Below, piece by piece: positions 34,551 to 43,668 of a stretch of DNA of 64,000 bases; within the stretch, counting starts at the first letter, position 1, and each line of letters starts with the position of its first letter. The position numbers were made by a program, and so were the translations under genes. The notes below the pieces were generated by a model. That model ran no database searches, was not told the DNA's origin, and saw only the letters and a program-made list of their open reading frames with translations. The DNA comes from Bacteroidota bacterium (GTDB taxonomy: Bacteria > Bacteroidota > Bacteroidia > Cytophagales > Cyclobacteriaceae): contig JAEZGH010000048.1 of NCBI GenBank assembly GCA_023417065.1, forward strand, positions 62,001 to 126,000, given 5' to 3'.

Positions 34551-35975
34551 TCAGCCAACCCAGCCTTCGCGTGGTTTCCTTCTCACAAACGCATTTGCCT
34601 CGTCGAAGTTGGTAATCTTCATGTTCTTGGCATCCCACAGCAGTTTCTTCCGTCCGGGATAGCCTTTCCCATCAGGGCCGCGCATCGCATAACTGCGCAA
34701 CGCCAGATTTCCCATCAGTACAGCTTCGGTGAACGGTCCCGCGAATTCAAATGGCGAGCTGAGTTCCACCTTTCCGGGGGCCTGAAGACAAGCCTCAACC
34801 CATTGGGTGTAATGTCCGGCTTCCCCACCTTCAACACGTTTAAGTGTGGGCTTGGGCAGGGTCACCTCTTTCATTCGCTGCGTCGGAAGCAGGACCGGGG
34901 TGGAGTTGTAGTTGCCCATCAGCTTACCCTTGGTTCCTTCGAAGATGTATCCACCGTCCTGATCGCCGAGGCGCTCGTCCGGCAGAAGCTCTTCCGGGCG
35001 TTCGGGCAGAAGTCCGCCGTCCATCCATGTCAACTTGATGACGCCTTTGCCATCTTTTCGCGGATACTTCAGGTGTATGATAGAGCTGGCGGGACACGAC
35101 TCTTTGTAGTTTGCCTCTTTGAAGAACCCCTCCCATTCGGTGGTTGTGCTACATTCAACTTCTGAGGGGTAATCGATTGGCAGGATCCGGAACGCGGCAT
35201 CCATGATGTGGCAGCCCATATCGCCAAGAGCTCCGGTGCCGAATTCCCACCAGCCGCGCCAGTTGAAAGGCACATATATCTTTTTGTAATCCTGATACGG
35301 CGCAGGGCCGAGCCACAGATCCCAGTCCAGTTCAGGAGGAATTTCGTCTTTTCCCGGAGGTAGTGGAATACCCTGCGGCCATACAGGGCGGTTGGTCCAC
35401 GCTTTCACTGCCGTTACGTCTCCGATGAGTCCTGCGTCGACGTATTCCTTCGCAATGCGGACGGGATCTGCTGATGCAAACTGATTTCCCATCTGGGTGA
35501 CGACCTTGTATTTCTTAGCCGCTTCGGTGAGCTGACGCGCTTCCCAGATTGACCAGGTGAGTGGTTTCTGAACATACACATGCTTTTTTCTTTCCATTGC
35601 AGCGATGGTAGGCGCGAAGTGCGTGTGGTCCGGCGTACTTACCGAGACAGCGTCGATGTTTTTTGTTTCCTTATCCAGCAATTCGCGGAAATCCTTGTAG
35701 TATTTCGCGTTCGGGAAGTTTTTCCTTGAATCAGAAGCCTGCCGGTCGTCCACATCACACAGAAATGCAATTTTGGCTTTAGGGTGTTTTGCAAAACCGG
35801 TGAGATCGCTCGCGCCTTTTCCTCCTACGCCAATTCCGGCGATGTAAAGGGTGTCGCTGGGAGGAATGTAACCCGGACCGCCAAGTACAAAGCGAGGTAC
35901 GATAGTGAAAGATGCAGCGCCGACAGCCGCTTTTCGGATGAAGTTCCGTCGATTGAGTTTGTTGTCTGGTTTCAT
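34551..35975 (-). CDS. Tat-exported Gfo/Idh/MocA family oxidoreductase
   Basis: From the ATG at 35975 the protein has 474 residues. The N-terminus LNRRNFIRKAAVGAASF is a twin-arginine signal, so it is exported folded with its nucleotide. AGIGVGGKGASDL is the Rossmann loop; VYVQKPLTWSIWEA replaces the usual EKP motif with QKP; GALGDMGCHIMDAAFRIL carries the catalytic Asp/His. Such periplasmic members are common in Bacteroidota and act on sugars or glycosides, some by an oxidation-elimination route. The substrate is not evident; there is no adjacent sugar gene set. Confidence 0.92.
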   Translation of the reverse strand: MKPDNKLNRRNFIRKAAVGAASFTIVPRFVLGGPGYIPPSDTLYIAGIGVGGKGASDLTGFAKHPKAKIAFLCDVDDRQASDSRKNFPNAKYYKDFRELLDKETKNIDAVSVSTPDHTHFAPTIAAMERKKHVYVQKPLTWSIWEARQLTEAAKKYKVVTQMGNQFASADPVRIAKEYVDAGLIGDVTAVKAWTNRPVWPQGIPLPPGKDEIPPELDWDLWLGPAPYQDYKKIYVPFNWRGWWEFGTGALGDMGCHIMDAAFRILPIDYPSEVECSTTTEWEGFFKEANYKESCPASSIIHLKYPRKDGKGVIKLTWMDGGLLPERPEELLPDERLGDQDGGYIFEGTKGKLMGNYNSTPVLLPTQRMKEVTLPKPTLKRVEGGEAGHYTQWVEACLQAPGKVELSSPFEFAGPFTEAVLMGNLALRSYAMRGPDGKGYPGRKKLLWDAKNMKITNFDEANAFVRRKPREGWVG

Positions 35976-36063
35976 AGGGAGATTGTCTGGTGAAGAAATC
36001 TGCATTCAGGACTTCCCGACTAATCTCAGTTTTTTAGCCCGTAAAATTCAACGATTGCGGCGA

Positions 36064-36291
36064 TTATTTTTTCTTTGGCACAGGATCGTAGCCATGCGTC
36101 CCCCAGGGGTGACATCTGGCGATGCGTTTCATGCCAAGCCAGATTCCTTTGATCACACCCCATTCCCGGATGGCCTCAATTGCGTATTGTGAACACGTTG
36201 GTGAGTGGCGGCAATTCTGCCCTAAAAGGGGCGATATCGCAACCTGATAGAAGCGAATTGGAAGTATAAAGAGTTGCTTGAGAAAGTTCAC
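36064..36291 (-). CDS. yidD: Membrane protein insertion efficiency factor YidD
   Basis: The 75-residue protein is a clear YidD: QLFILPIRFYQVAISPLLG (amphipathic helix), NCRHSPTCSQYAIEAIREWG with two conserved cysteines, and RIARCHPWGTHGYDPVPKK with the third. YidD helps YidC-dependent insertion. It overlaps the upstream 81-residue gene by 4 bp and is not near yidC (14978-16804), unlike the common rnpA-yidD-yidC order. Confidence 0.96.
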   Translation of the reverse strand: MNFLKQLFILPIRFYQVAISPLLGQNCRHSPTCSQYAIEAIREWGVIKGIWLGMKRIARCHPWGTHGYDPVPKKK

Positions 36292-36533
36292 TTCTGGTAA
36301 AAGGAGCTTTTGATAAATTCAATTTCCCCGACGTAGTACTCGTTCAACACGAACAAGGCGACTTTCGTTACCTGAGCCTTGTATTTTTTTCCGTTCGAAA
36401 GGATTACGAGCAAGGCATCACCCTCTTTTGGCGGATCTCCGACGACTGTCGAAAGTACGGCTTTCCCCGAAACATTTTCACCGTTAATGAACGCCTGGTC
36501 TGTTTTTTTATCGTCAAGTTGGTAAATATGCAT
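36288..36533 (-). CDS. Conserved hypothetical protein, 81 residues, coupled to yidD
   Basis: MHIYQLDDKKTDQAF to IEFIKSSFYQK; the ATG at 36533 is preferred to a TTG one codon earlier. The protein is soluble and beta-rich, with no motif that I recognise; the middle (GDPPKEGDALLVILSNGKK) suggests a small barrel. The stop overlaps the yidD start by 4 bp, so the two are co-translated. Function unknown. Confidence 0.75.
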   Translation of the reverse strand: MHIYQLDDKKTDQAFINGENVSGKAVLSTVVGDPPKEGDALLVILSNGKKYKAQVTKVALFVLNEYYVGEIEFIKSSFYQK

Positions 36534-36579
36534 CAATAGTGCTCCTGCGTCGGAGAAAAAACTTTACTTGTTATCCCGT

Positions 36580-36587
36580 CAAATATA
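36580..36587 (-). promoter_or_regulatory. -7 box for the 81-residue gene and yidD
   Basis: TATATTTG on the minus strand matches TAnnTTTG. A TTG lies 16 nt further upstream, a little close for the -33 element. The leader would be about 40 nt. The box sits 3 bp from the start of the divergent Nudix gene. Confidence 0.45.
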
Positions 36588-36590
36588 AGT

Positions 36591-37475
36591 ATGAAACATA
36601 AAGCAATCCTTATCGGAAGATTCCAAATCCCCGCGATGAATGAATCGTGTCGGAAGCTTATCGAAGCGATCCGAAAACAGCATAGTGAGCTGGTTCTTGT
36701 ACTGGCTGAACCAAAGATATCCGCCAGCAGGGAAAATCCGTTGCCGGTGCAATCGCGGATCGCAATGATTAAGGAGGCCTTTCCCGATATCGCTATTCAT
36801 ACCCTGAAGGATCATCCCCTTGATGACGAATGGTCGAAGAGTCTTGATAAACTAATTGATGAAATTTCGGGTAATGGCCAGGTTATGATCTACAGCACCA
36901 GGGAAAGGTTCATAAACTACTACAGCGGAAAACATCCCACGTCGGCGATTCCTGATGAGAAGTCAGAAGACGTTAAGGTGGAGGAGGAATCAGGCTCGAT
37001 AAGTTTCCGAAGAGGAATGGTGCATGCTGCATCGAAGCGTTATGCTTCTGTGTTCCCAACAGTCGATGTGGTGGTATTTCGGAAAGGTCGAAGCGAAATG
37101 CTATTAGGTAAGAAGGATATAGACGGGAAGTGGAGGCTTATCGGTGGGTTTGCGGACCCTTCGGACGATGGATTCGCTGCTGCGGCAAAAAGGGAATTGA
37201 ATGAGGAGTGTGGGGATATTCAAACAACGGAATTAGCCTACGAGAATTCCTTCAGCATCAACGACTGGCGTTATCGCTTCGAACAGGACAAAATTATCAC
37301 TACCCTGTTTTCAACGGATTATGTTGCGGGAACTCCGCAGGCTCAGGACGACGTGGCTGACCTTGAGTGGTTTTCTCTCGAGGCGGTGGCAGAAATGGTG
37401 AAAAAAGGGGAGACGGCCCGGGAGCATGAACAAATGTTTCGCTTCCTGCTGAAAAAGTATGGCCAGGAACCATGA
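36591..37475 (+). CDS. NadM-like nucleotidyltransferase/Nudix fusion protein with degenerate N-terminal active site
   Basis: The 294-residue protein has the NadM-Nudix plan, two domains that in relatives make NAD from NMN and hydrolyse ADP-ribose. Residues 1-135 fit the nucleotidyltransferase fold: ILIGRFQIPAMNESCRKLI sits where the family has GRFQPFHxGH, and SISFRRGMVHA resembles the later ISxTxxR block. The two histidines of HxGH, needed for catalysis, are replaced (A-M-N-E-S), so this domain is probably inactive or altered. Residues about 155-290 contain a good Nudix box, ending in KRELNEECGD. A PRPP-synthetase homologue follows 34 bp downstream, which fits a role in nucleotide or NAD metabolism. 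Confidence 0.85.
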   Translation: MKHKAILIGRFQIPAMNESCRKLIEAIRKQHSELVLVLAEPKISASRENPLPVQSRIAMIKEAFPDIAIHTLKDHPLDDEWSKSLDKLIDEISGNGQVMIYSTRERFINYYSGKHPTSAIPDEKSEDVKVEEESGSISFRRGMVHAASKRYASVFPTVDVVVFRKGRSEMLLGKKDIDGKWRLIGGFADPSDDGFAAAAKRELNEECGDIQTTELAYENSFSINDWRYRFEQDKIITTLFSTDYVAGTPQAQDDVADLEWFSLEAVAEMVKKGETAREHEQMFRFLLKKYGQEP

Positions 37476-37509
37476 TATTTACTGCCGCTGATTTTGCACC
37501 ACACGATAG

Positions 37510-38433
37510 ATGGAGAATTCAATCAAGATTTATGCAACCTCTACTGCGGTTGCGCTCGGTGAACGGGTAGCACGGTTTCTGAAACAACCCCTTCATCAAC
37601 TTTACAAGGAGAAATTTTCTGACGGCGAATTATTTGTACGCTTCAACGAAAGCGTAAGGGGACAGACAGTGTTCCTTATAGCAAAAATTCAGATGCCCTA
37701 TGAGAACTTTTTTGAGATGCTCCTTACGGTGGATGCTGCGCGCCGCTCTTCGGCGAAGGAAGTGGTACTTGTGTTGCCTTACTTGCCTCATAGTCGACAG
37801 GAACGCCGCGATAATCAACGCACCTCAATTGCTTCGCGAATGATTGCAGACATCATTCAGCAAATGGGGGCCGACAGGATTATTACCATAGACCTTCACA
37901 CCAACGCGATTGAGGGTTTTTACAAGGTTCCTCTCGACCCGCTGTCATCGCTACGCCTTTTTGTGGATCACATCAAACAAAACGGGAAGGAAGATCTGTG
38001 CCTATGCAGCCCGGATTTTGGTGGAATAAAACGCATCAAACAATATAAGAAGCACATTGATGCCGATATGGTCGTGATCAACAAGGAACGTCTTCGGCCG
38101 AATCAGGTTGCCCATATGGAAATCATCGGAGACGTCCATGGCAAGAATGTGATCATCATCGACGACCTGGTTGACACGGCGGGAACGCTGTGCAAGGCGG
38201 CGGACCTTCTTATGGAAAGCGGTGCCCAATCTGTATGCGCATACTGTACCCATGGCGTGCTCAGCGGATCTGCGCTGGAGAACCTGCAGCAATCACGAAT
38301 TGAAAAGCTTTACATATCCGATACCGTAATAGAGCACGTAGACCACCCGAAAGTCGAAGTGGTCAGTTGTGCTGAGTTACTTGCCAAGGCAATCGAGCTT
38401 CTCGTAAGCAACAAGAGCCTTAGCGTCATCTGA
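37510..38433 (+). CDS. prs: Ribose-phosphate pyrophosphokinase homologue
   Basis: The 307-residue protein resembles PRPP synthetase: KFSDGELFVRFNESVRGQTV, PYLPHSRQERRDNQRTS (the ATP loop, usually YxRQDRK), TIDLHTNAIEGFYKVPLDPL and VIIIDDLVDTAGTL (the PRPP/phosphate-binding loop). The family makes PRPP from ribose-5-phosphate and ATP. It differs from typical housekeeping Prs: the catalytic flexible loop reads INKERL where IDKRR is usual. Prs paralogues with a NadM-Nudix or NAMPT neighbour occur in NAD-salvage operons, which fits the gene upstream. Whether the genome has another, housekeeping prs is not visible. Confidence 0.92.
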   Translation: MENSIKIYATSTAVALGERVARFLKQPLHQLYKEKFSDGELFVRFNESVRGQTVFLIAKIQMPYENFFEMLLTVDAARRSSAKEVVLVLPYLPHSRQERRDNQRTSIASRMIADIIQQMGADRIITIDLHTNAIEGFYKVPLDPLSSLRLFVDHIKQNGKEDLCLCSPDFGGIKRIKQYKKHIDADMVVINKERLRPNQVAHMEIIGDVHGKNVIIIDDLVDTAGTLCKAADLLMESGAQSVCAYCTHGVLSGSALENLQQSRIEKLYISDTVIEHVDHPKVEVVSCAELLAKAIELLVSNKSLSVI

Positions 38434-38436
38434 TAC

Positions 38437-39225
38437 TTAGTAGTCTGAGTAAGACGTTGGCCGGAGAAAGTGAATGTCGGCCTTTGATACGTTGTTTTGG
38501 TATTCGGGCATTGACGACAGCGCTTTCCATTCTGGATCGTTGCTGAAAGTTTTCCAGTGTTCGTCGCGGGCGGCCTGGTTTTCAAATGTCGTCATGTACA
38601 TAAGATTGGGCATTCGCGGGCCGGCAACAACTTCGCCATAAAATACCGCATTAAAACCAAGTCGCTTGAAAAGGGCGACCTCGCCTCCTTCGTTGAACAT
38701 CTTTACTTTGTTGGCGAAGATCTTTTCGGTGTGCCCTTCATAGCTGCGCAATTCGTAAATACGCTGGTCGCGCGGTCCCTTTAATCCGGGCTTCTGTAAC
38801 CTTGGCTGATGTGAAAATGCCTTGAGAATGATGACCTCCAGGCGGACGTAAGGAGCGTTGGTATGAGGCGCGTCAACATAGTCTGCCGCTGCTGCCAGAT
38901 ATTTCTTGTCCTTCAGTAAATCCGCTTCGATGCCTGAAATCTTATCCAGCGAAGGGTAGGGGACTACCACAACGATCTTCAGGTCGCTGCTGTCCTGCTG
39001 AACAGGCTTAAATACTCCGATGTCGTTGATGCCAATTCTGTGCATGGCGGGCAGATATGCGTTCTGAAGGAAGTTATCAACCCGCTGAACCTGGGCATCG
39101 TTTTTTAAATGATATACTTTGAGCTGATAGTATTCGACTTCAGGAACCTTGAAGGTGAAACTGAATGAGAGTATTATACTTGCTGCGATCAAAAAAATGA
39201 CTGTGGTGTTGAATAGAGTTTTCAT
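38437..39225 (-). CDS. NIPSNAP family protein, exported
   Basis: The 262-residue protein has a signal peptide or N-terminal anchor (TVIFLIAASIILSFSFTF) and two ferredoxin-like NIPSNAP modules. The second is clear: RIYELRSYEGHTEKIF, then LFKRLGFNAVFYGEVV and MTTFENQAARDEHWKTF. NIPSNAP proteins are of unknown biochemical function in bacteria. The stop is only 3 bp from the convergent prs stop. Confidence 0.9.
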   Translation of the reverse strand: MKTLFNTTVIFLIAASIILSFSFTFKVPEVEYYQLKVYHLKNDAQVQRVDNFLQNAYLPAMHRIGINDIGVFKPVQQDSSDLKIVVVVPYPSLDKISGIEADLLKDKKYLAAAADYVDAPHTNAPYVRLEVIILKAFSHQPRLQKPGLKGPRDQRIYELRSYEGHTEKIFANKVKMFNEGGEVALFKRLGFNAVFYGEVVAGPRMPNLMYMTTFENQAARDEHWKTFSNDPEWKALSSMPEYQNNVSKADIHFLRPTSYSDY

Positions 39226-39286
39226 GTACGACGCCTTGGTTTATGAAGGTTATCAAAGCTAACACTAAAAATTGATTCAGAGGGAT

Positions 39287-39511
39287 ATGAGAAGTTTGGG
39301 TTCGTGTATTTCATTGACCACAGGCGTAGTTGTAATCTATGTGGTAGTATCCACCTTACCAGTGGCATTTCCAATTGTGTTCTGGCTCTTTCTGCTGAGC
39401 CAGGCTTTACTTATATGGATGGTTGTGCGCATCCTCAAGGCACCCCGGACGTCAACACGCACCTTTGAAACTCACTTTTACGAGGACGCTCCCTTTCGCC
39501 CGGGAGAGTAA
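39287..39511 (+). CDS. Small membrane protein, function unknown
   Basis: From the ATG at 39287 this encodes 74 residues. Two hydrophobic helices (about 8-27, TGVVVIYVVVSTLPVAFPIV, and about 28-46, FWLFLLSQALLIWMVVRIL) run almost without a break, followed by a polar tail with THFYEDAPFRPGE. It matches no family that I recognise. A TTG 5 codons upstream is an alternative start. Confidence 0.65.
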   Translation: MRSLGSCISLTTGVVVIYVVVSTLPVAFPIVFWLFLLSQALLIWMVVRILKAPRTSTRTFETHFYEDAPFRPGE

Positions 39512-39521
39512 GCCCCGGGCA

Positions 39522-40283
39522 TCAACGTCTTTTCTTGTTACGCGGCTTTCGAGGTCCTGACCCGCCCGTGTCGAAGATCAGGCCGATGGAGAATTCGAGC
39601 CCTGTGAAATCAATCTTACCGTTTCTATATGCCTCACCAAGCTGAACCGTTTCAAGGGTTCCCTGATTCCCTCCGGTATAGGATCCCGAAAGCGGGAATG
39701 CTGATTCACCCATGAGGTAGTTGGTTTCCAATGAGACACCAACCTGGCCAGTGACGTAAAAGGTAAGTTCCGCGCCCACGTGATACCCCCAACCTGGTTT
39801 GTTCTTAAAAGACAGTTCGCTGTTTGCCACTTCCCAGCCTTCAAAACGTCGTATAGCCCGGTCGATATTACCGTAGTTCAGTTTATGGGCGAACCCGTAA
39901 AATCCGAATACCCCGCCCTTTAGGTCGAGTTCCACCTGCGAGCCCTTCAGTTGAAACACAAGTTCCGCAGGAACAAAGATCGTGAAGTTTGGCCCGACGA
40001 AAGGGTCCTTGCTGGAGATGGGAAGGTCTTTCATATTCATACCGGACATACGGTAGAGCGAGGCTCCGGTTTCCAAAGCGAAGTATCGGTTGATGTCAAC
40101 ACCAAGACCGCGAATAGAGAATGGGGAAATTGGTGTCGAGAAATATCCGTTTTTAGGAATGAAGTACGAAAAGGACAAACCAAAATTTTGCGCCGAAGCT
40201 CCGGCAGACATCAGCAGCACAATCGCACCTGTGAGAAACAAACGTACCATCTTTGAAGGGGAGGCTGCTGTGAGGATTGTCAT
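39522..40283 (-). CDS. Outer-membrane beta-barrel-like protein
   Basis: The 253-residue protein has a signal peptide (KMVRLFLTGAIVLLMSAGASA; the Met at residue 12 is an alternative start) followed by alternating strands with aromatic girdles: FGLSFSYFIPKNGYF, VELDLKGGVFGFYGF, WGYHVGAELTFYVTGQVGVS and IDFTGLEFSIGLIF. This is a small porin-like barrel. A basic tail (SGPRKPRNKKRR) ends the protein. It overlaps the LTA-synthase-like gene by 4 bp, so the two are coupled. Confidence 0.82.
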   Translation of the reverse strand: MTILTAASPSKMVRLFLTGAIVLLMSAGASAQNFGLSFSYFIPKNGYFSTPISPFSIRGLGVDINRYFALETGASLYRMSGMNMKDLPISSKDPFVGPNFTIFVPAELVFQLKGSQVELDLKGGVFGFYGFAHKLNYGNIDRAIRRFEGWEVANSELSFKNKPGWGYHVGAELTFYVTGQVGVSLETNYLMGESAFPLSGSYTGGNQGTLETVQLGEAYRNGKIDFTGLEFSIGLIFDTGGSGPRKPRNKKRR

Positions 40284-42109
40284 TTGTCAATGTTGTTATA
40301 GTGCGTGTATAATTTCTGCTGATGGGCCTTGCTTAGTGTCAATAGCGAATCGCCGGCGTTTTCAATTACCATAAACTGGTTGCTCGTGTTGTCGTAAGAG
40401 ACGTAGCCATTTGTTGTCAGGAAGCCATAACCGTCGTTGAAATACCATGCCGCGAAGGGTTTCGTTGCGGGATTAAACAGGTTCTTGCTGAAGGTGAAAT
40501 CGGGCGATGGACGATCGATCTGCGCAAGTATGGTGTTTGCGATATCCGTCTGACTGCCAATTGTGTGGTTGGTATCCTGGGTTGAGAGGGCGCCACCGAT
40601 TAACAACAACGGTATATGGAAGCGTTCTTTATCCTGGAGCGATTTGTTTCCCGGCAGGCGGTGGCCATGATCGGCCGTGATAACGACAAGGGTATTATTC
40701 CACCACGGTTTGCGTTTCAGGTACCGGATGAAATCACCAAGACTGCGGTCGGTGTAATGGCATGAATTCAGGAACAACGACTCTTCATCATCGCCTTCGA
40801 TGAATGGTTTCATCGGAACGTCGAAAGGTTCGTGGCTGCTGAGGGTGAGGATCACTTTGAAGAATTTTTCGCGCGCAGTGTCGAGCTCTTCCATAGTGCG
40901 CTCGAACATGTAATGATCGTGCACACCCCATTTCGATGTATATAGATCTTCGTCGAAGTCGTCCAGCGACGTGATATGATCGAAGCCACTGGTGTTCAGG
41001 TACGACCGGAAGTTCGCGAAGTCGATGTCGCCACCGTAGACAAATGATGTGTGGTATCCCATTTTCCGCATGAACTGGTTAAGCTGCGGGAGGCGTTGTG
41101 ACTTAGCGGGAAATTTGATGATGGAAGTCTGAGGTTGTGCCGGGTATCCGCTTAAAATGCTGATGAGGCCTTTGTCGGTGCGGTCGCCGCTGGAATAAAA
41201 GTTGTCAAACAATACGCCTTCTCTGGCGAGCGCGTTCAGGTTGGGAGCGATGGAGTCAGGACCACCGAGAGGTCCGATGACGCCAGCGGTAAAACTTTCG
41301 AGGATGATCAGAATGACATTAGGCTGGGTTGTCCGGAGGATGCGTTGAGTGGAGTCGGGAACATCATACAGTGCTTTGAAATGCCGGTCTGTCTCCCGCG
41401 GGTCGAGGAAGGTTTCAGGGTAATCCAGTGTTGAGCTTTTCCGAAGACTGTAAGCGAAGTTCCAAACCACGTTTATAGCACTGTGGTTTGCAAAGACTTT
41501 GGTATTGTGAAAGTAGACGAAGCCCGTATTCATCGGAGCTACGGTAAAGCTTCCGCGTATAGGAATAAAAAGCAATGCGGTGAGAAGCATCAGCGGTATC
41601 GCTGCCTTCGGCGAAGTATCTTCAAGATACAGAATACGCGGATTAATGCGCCTGATGAAGAAGATTCCATAAGTTCCGGACAAGATGCAAAAGATTATCG
41701 TGAGCTTGAGAATGACCCACAAGCTCACGCTGCCAGCGGCTTCTTTGCTGATGTATAAAAAGGGTGTAGTGTTCAGGCGGAATCCCCAATGCCGGTATAG
41801 CTCCAGATCGATTGTGATGATAAGGGATGTTATTATCAGCAGGAGGAGGGTGAGCCATTTCAGCACGTACGAAATCCAGGCGCCGCGGATGAGGACAGAT
41901 GTTACAAGTAAGAGGCCGGCGAGTGCAACGAAATAGCCGGTCATGCTGGCGTCCATCCTGAGTCCATGGAGCATAGCCAATCCTCTTTCACGCCACGTCA
42001 ACGCGGCAGTGAGTTCATGGTTATAGCACAGGAACACAATCCGGGCTACGACCATAAAGGATAGCCAGAATAAGATCAGTTGAAAGAAAATACGAATGCG
42101 CTCACGCAT
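40280..42109 (-). CDS. LTA-synthase/sulfatase family membrane protein
   Basis: The 609-residue protein has an N-terminal set of about five membrane helices (residues 5-200) and a periplasmic alkaline-phosphatase/sulfatase-fold domain from about 265. NVILIILESFTAGVIG holds the first metal ligand (Glu), SSGDRTDKGLISILSGYP the nucleophilic Thr, VVITADHGHRLPG the second metal site. Family members transfer glycerol-phosphate or phosphoethanolamine to envelope glycans or lipids. Since these bacteria lack teichoic acid, a role in modifying lipid or capsule is likelier, but this is inference. Confidence 0.92.
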   Translation of the reverse strand: MRERIRIFFQLILFWLSFMVVARIVFLCYNHELTAALTWRERGLAMLHGLRMDASMTGYFVALAGLLLVTSVLIRGAWISYVLKWLTLLLLIITSLIITIDLELYRHWGFRLNTTPFLYISKEAAGSVSLWVILKLTIIFCILSGTYGIFFIRRINPRILYLEDTSPKAAIPLMLLTALLFIPIRGSFTVAPMNTGFVYFHNTKVFANHSAINVVWNFAYSLRKSSTLDYPETFLDPRETDRHFKALYDVPDSTQRILRTTQPNVILIILESFTAGVIGPLGGPDSIAPNLNALAREGVLFDNFYSSGDRTDKGLISILSGYPAQPQTSIIKFPAKSQRLPQLNQFMRKMGYHTSFVYGGDIDFANFRSYLNTSGFDHITSLDDFDEDLYTSKWGVHDHYMFERTMEELDTAREKFFKVILTLSSHEPFDVPMKPFIEGDDEESLFLNSCHYTDRSLGDFIRYLKRKPWWNNTLVVITADHGHRLPGNKSLQDKERFHIPLLLIGGALSTQDTNHTIGSQTDIANTILAQIDRPSPDFTFSKNLFNPATKPFAAWYFNDGYGFLTTNGYVSYDNTSNQFMVIENAGDSLLTLSKAHQQKLYTHYNNIDK

Positions 42110-42156
42110 GAATACAAAACGATGCTACGATAGTGATAGTACGTCGAAGAAGGCGC

Positions 42157-43668
42157 CTAATGCGTCTCGATGGTGAAGCTCATTTCACCATTCTTTCCAT
42201 CTTTCAATTGCACGCCGATCTTTTTCAGATCGTCTCGTATTTTATCAGACAATGCATAGTTGCGATCGATGCGCGCCTTCTTCCGCATCTCGATCAGCAC
42301 TTCAATCAAGCCATTTAGCAATTCCTGGTTTTGAACTTCTTCCTCGCGGAAACCGAGGACATCTTCCATGAATCCGATGTAATGCTTTTTGAAGGCATCA
42401 AACGTTTCGGCTTTTACCTGAGAGACCTGGTGATTACCAGACTTAAAATCATTAATCCGCGCCGACATTTCGAAGAGCACGGCAAGTGTTTTGGCAGTGT
42501 TGAAGTCGTCACTCATCTGAGTGAACAGGTCGCGAACCAGTGAATCGAGTGTTTTATTCAGATCACTGTCGATCTTCCCTTCTTCCGCCGGTTCGATCCG
42601 CTTGATGATGGTAAGGGCGTTGACGAGCTTGCGGAATCCTTTTTCAGCCGCGCTGAGTGCTTCATTCGAGAAGTCAAGTGTACTTGAGTAATGTGACTGA
42701 AGCATAAAGAATCGCACTGTCATGGGAGAGTACCCTTTGTCGAGCAGGGGGTGATTACCAGAAAACAATTCCGCGGGGAGGAATGAGTTCCCAAGTGATT
42801 TGCTCATCTTCTGACCGTTGACGGTGAGCATGTTGGAGTGCATCCAGTACTTGACGGGTTGCTTCCCATGTGCGCCGACGGCCTGTGCGATTTCGCATTC
42901 GTGGTGGGGGAATTTGAGGTCCATACCACCGCCGTGGATATCGAATGTTTCGCCCAGATATTTGGTGCTCATCACAGTGCATTCGATATGCCATCCCGGG
43001 AAGCCGTAGCCCCAGGGTGATGGCCACCGCATGATATGTGAAGGGGATGCTTTCTTCCAAAGGGCAAAGTCGACCTTATTTCGCTTGTCGTCCTGGCTGT
43101 CGAGTTTCCGGCCACTTTCCATCAACTCTTCGACTACACGTCCGGAGAGTATTCCGTAATGGTGTTTTTCGTTGTATTTGGTAACATCGAAGTATACCGA
43201 ACCATTCACTTCATAGGCGAGGCCCTTTTCGATAAGTTTCTTGGTGATTTCGATTTGTTCGACGATATGTCCTGTTGCCGAAGGTTCGATGCTGGGGGGG
43301 AGGATATTAAACTGGTTTAGAACCGTGTGGAAGTCGTCGGTGTAGTTCTTTACGATTTCCATGGGTTCAAGCTGTTCGAGGCGGGCCTTCTTGGCGATTT
43401 TGTCTTCGCCTTCGTCTGCGTCGCTTTCGAGGTGACCAACGTCGGTGATATTTCTGACGTACCTGACCTTAAAGCCGAGGTACCGGAAGTATCGGGCAAC
43501 GATATCGAATGTCAGGAACGTGCGGACATTACCGAGGTGGACTTTATTATAAACGGTTGGGCCGCAAACGTACATACCGACGTGGCCGGGTATGACGGGT
43601 TGAAACGGCTCTTTTTTTCCTGAGAGAGAATTTGTCAGTGCGACTGGAAACGATTCGTAAAGTGACAT
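42157..43668 (-). CDS. cysS: Cysteinyl-tRNA synthetase
   Basis: The class I synthetase of 503 residues starts at the ATG at 43668 (MSLYESFPVALTNSLS); an ATG 11 codons earlier is possible but unlike relatives. YVCGPTVYNKVHLGNVRTF contains the zinc Cys and the HIGH motif as HLGN; HIECTVMSTKYLG, GGMDLKFPHHECEIAQ and QKMSKSLGN (KMSKS) follow. It charges tRNA-Cys. Confidence 0.97.
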   Translation of the reverse strand: MSLYESFPVALTNSLSGKKEPFQPVIPGHVGMYVCGPTVYNKVHLGNVRTFLTFDIVARYFRYLGFKVRYVRNITDVGHLESDADEGEDKIAKKARLEQLEPMEIVKNYTDDFHTVLNQFNILPPSIEPSATGHIVEQIEITKKLIEKGLAYEVNGSVYFDVTKYNEKHHYGILSGRVVEELMESGRKLDSQDDKRNKVDFALWKKASPSHIMRWPSPWGYGFPGWHIECTVMSTKYLGETFDIHGGGMDLKFPHHECEIAQAVGAHGKQPVKYWMHSNMLTVNGQKMSKSLGNSFLPAELFSGNHPLLDKGYSPMTVRFFMLQSHYSSTLDFSNEALSAAEKGFRKLVNALTIIKRIEPAEEGKIDSDLNKTLDSLVRDLFTQMSDDFNTAKTLAVLFEMSARINDFKSGNHQVSQVKAETFDAFKKHYIGFMEDVLGFREEEVQNQELLNGLIEVLIEMRKKARIDRNYALSDKIRDDLKKIGVQLKDGKNGEMSFTIETH

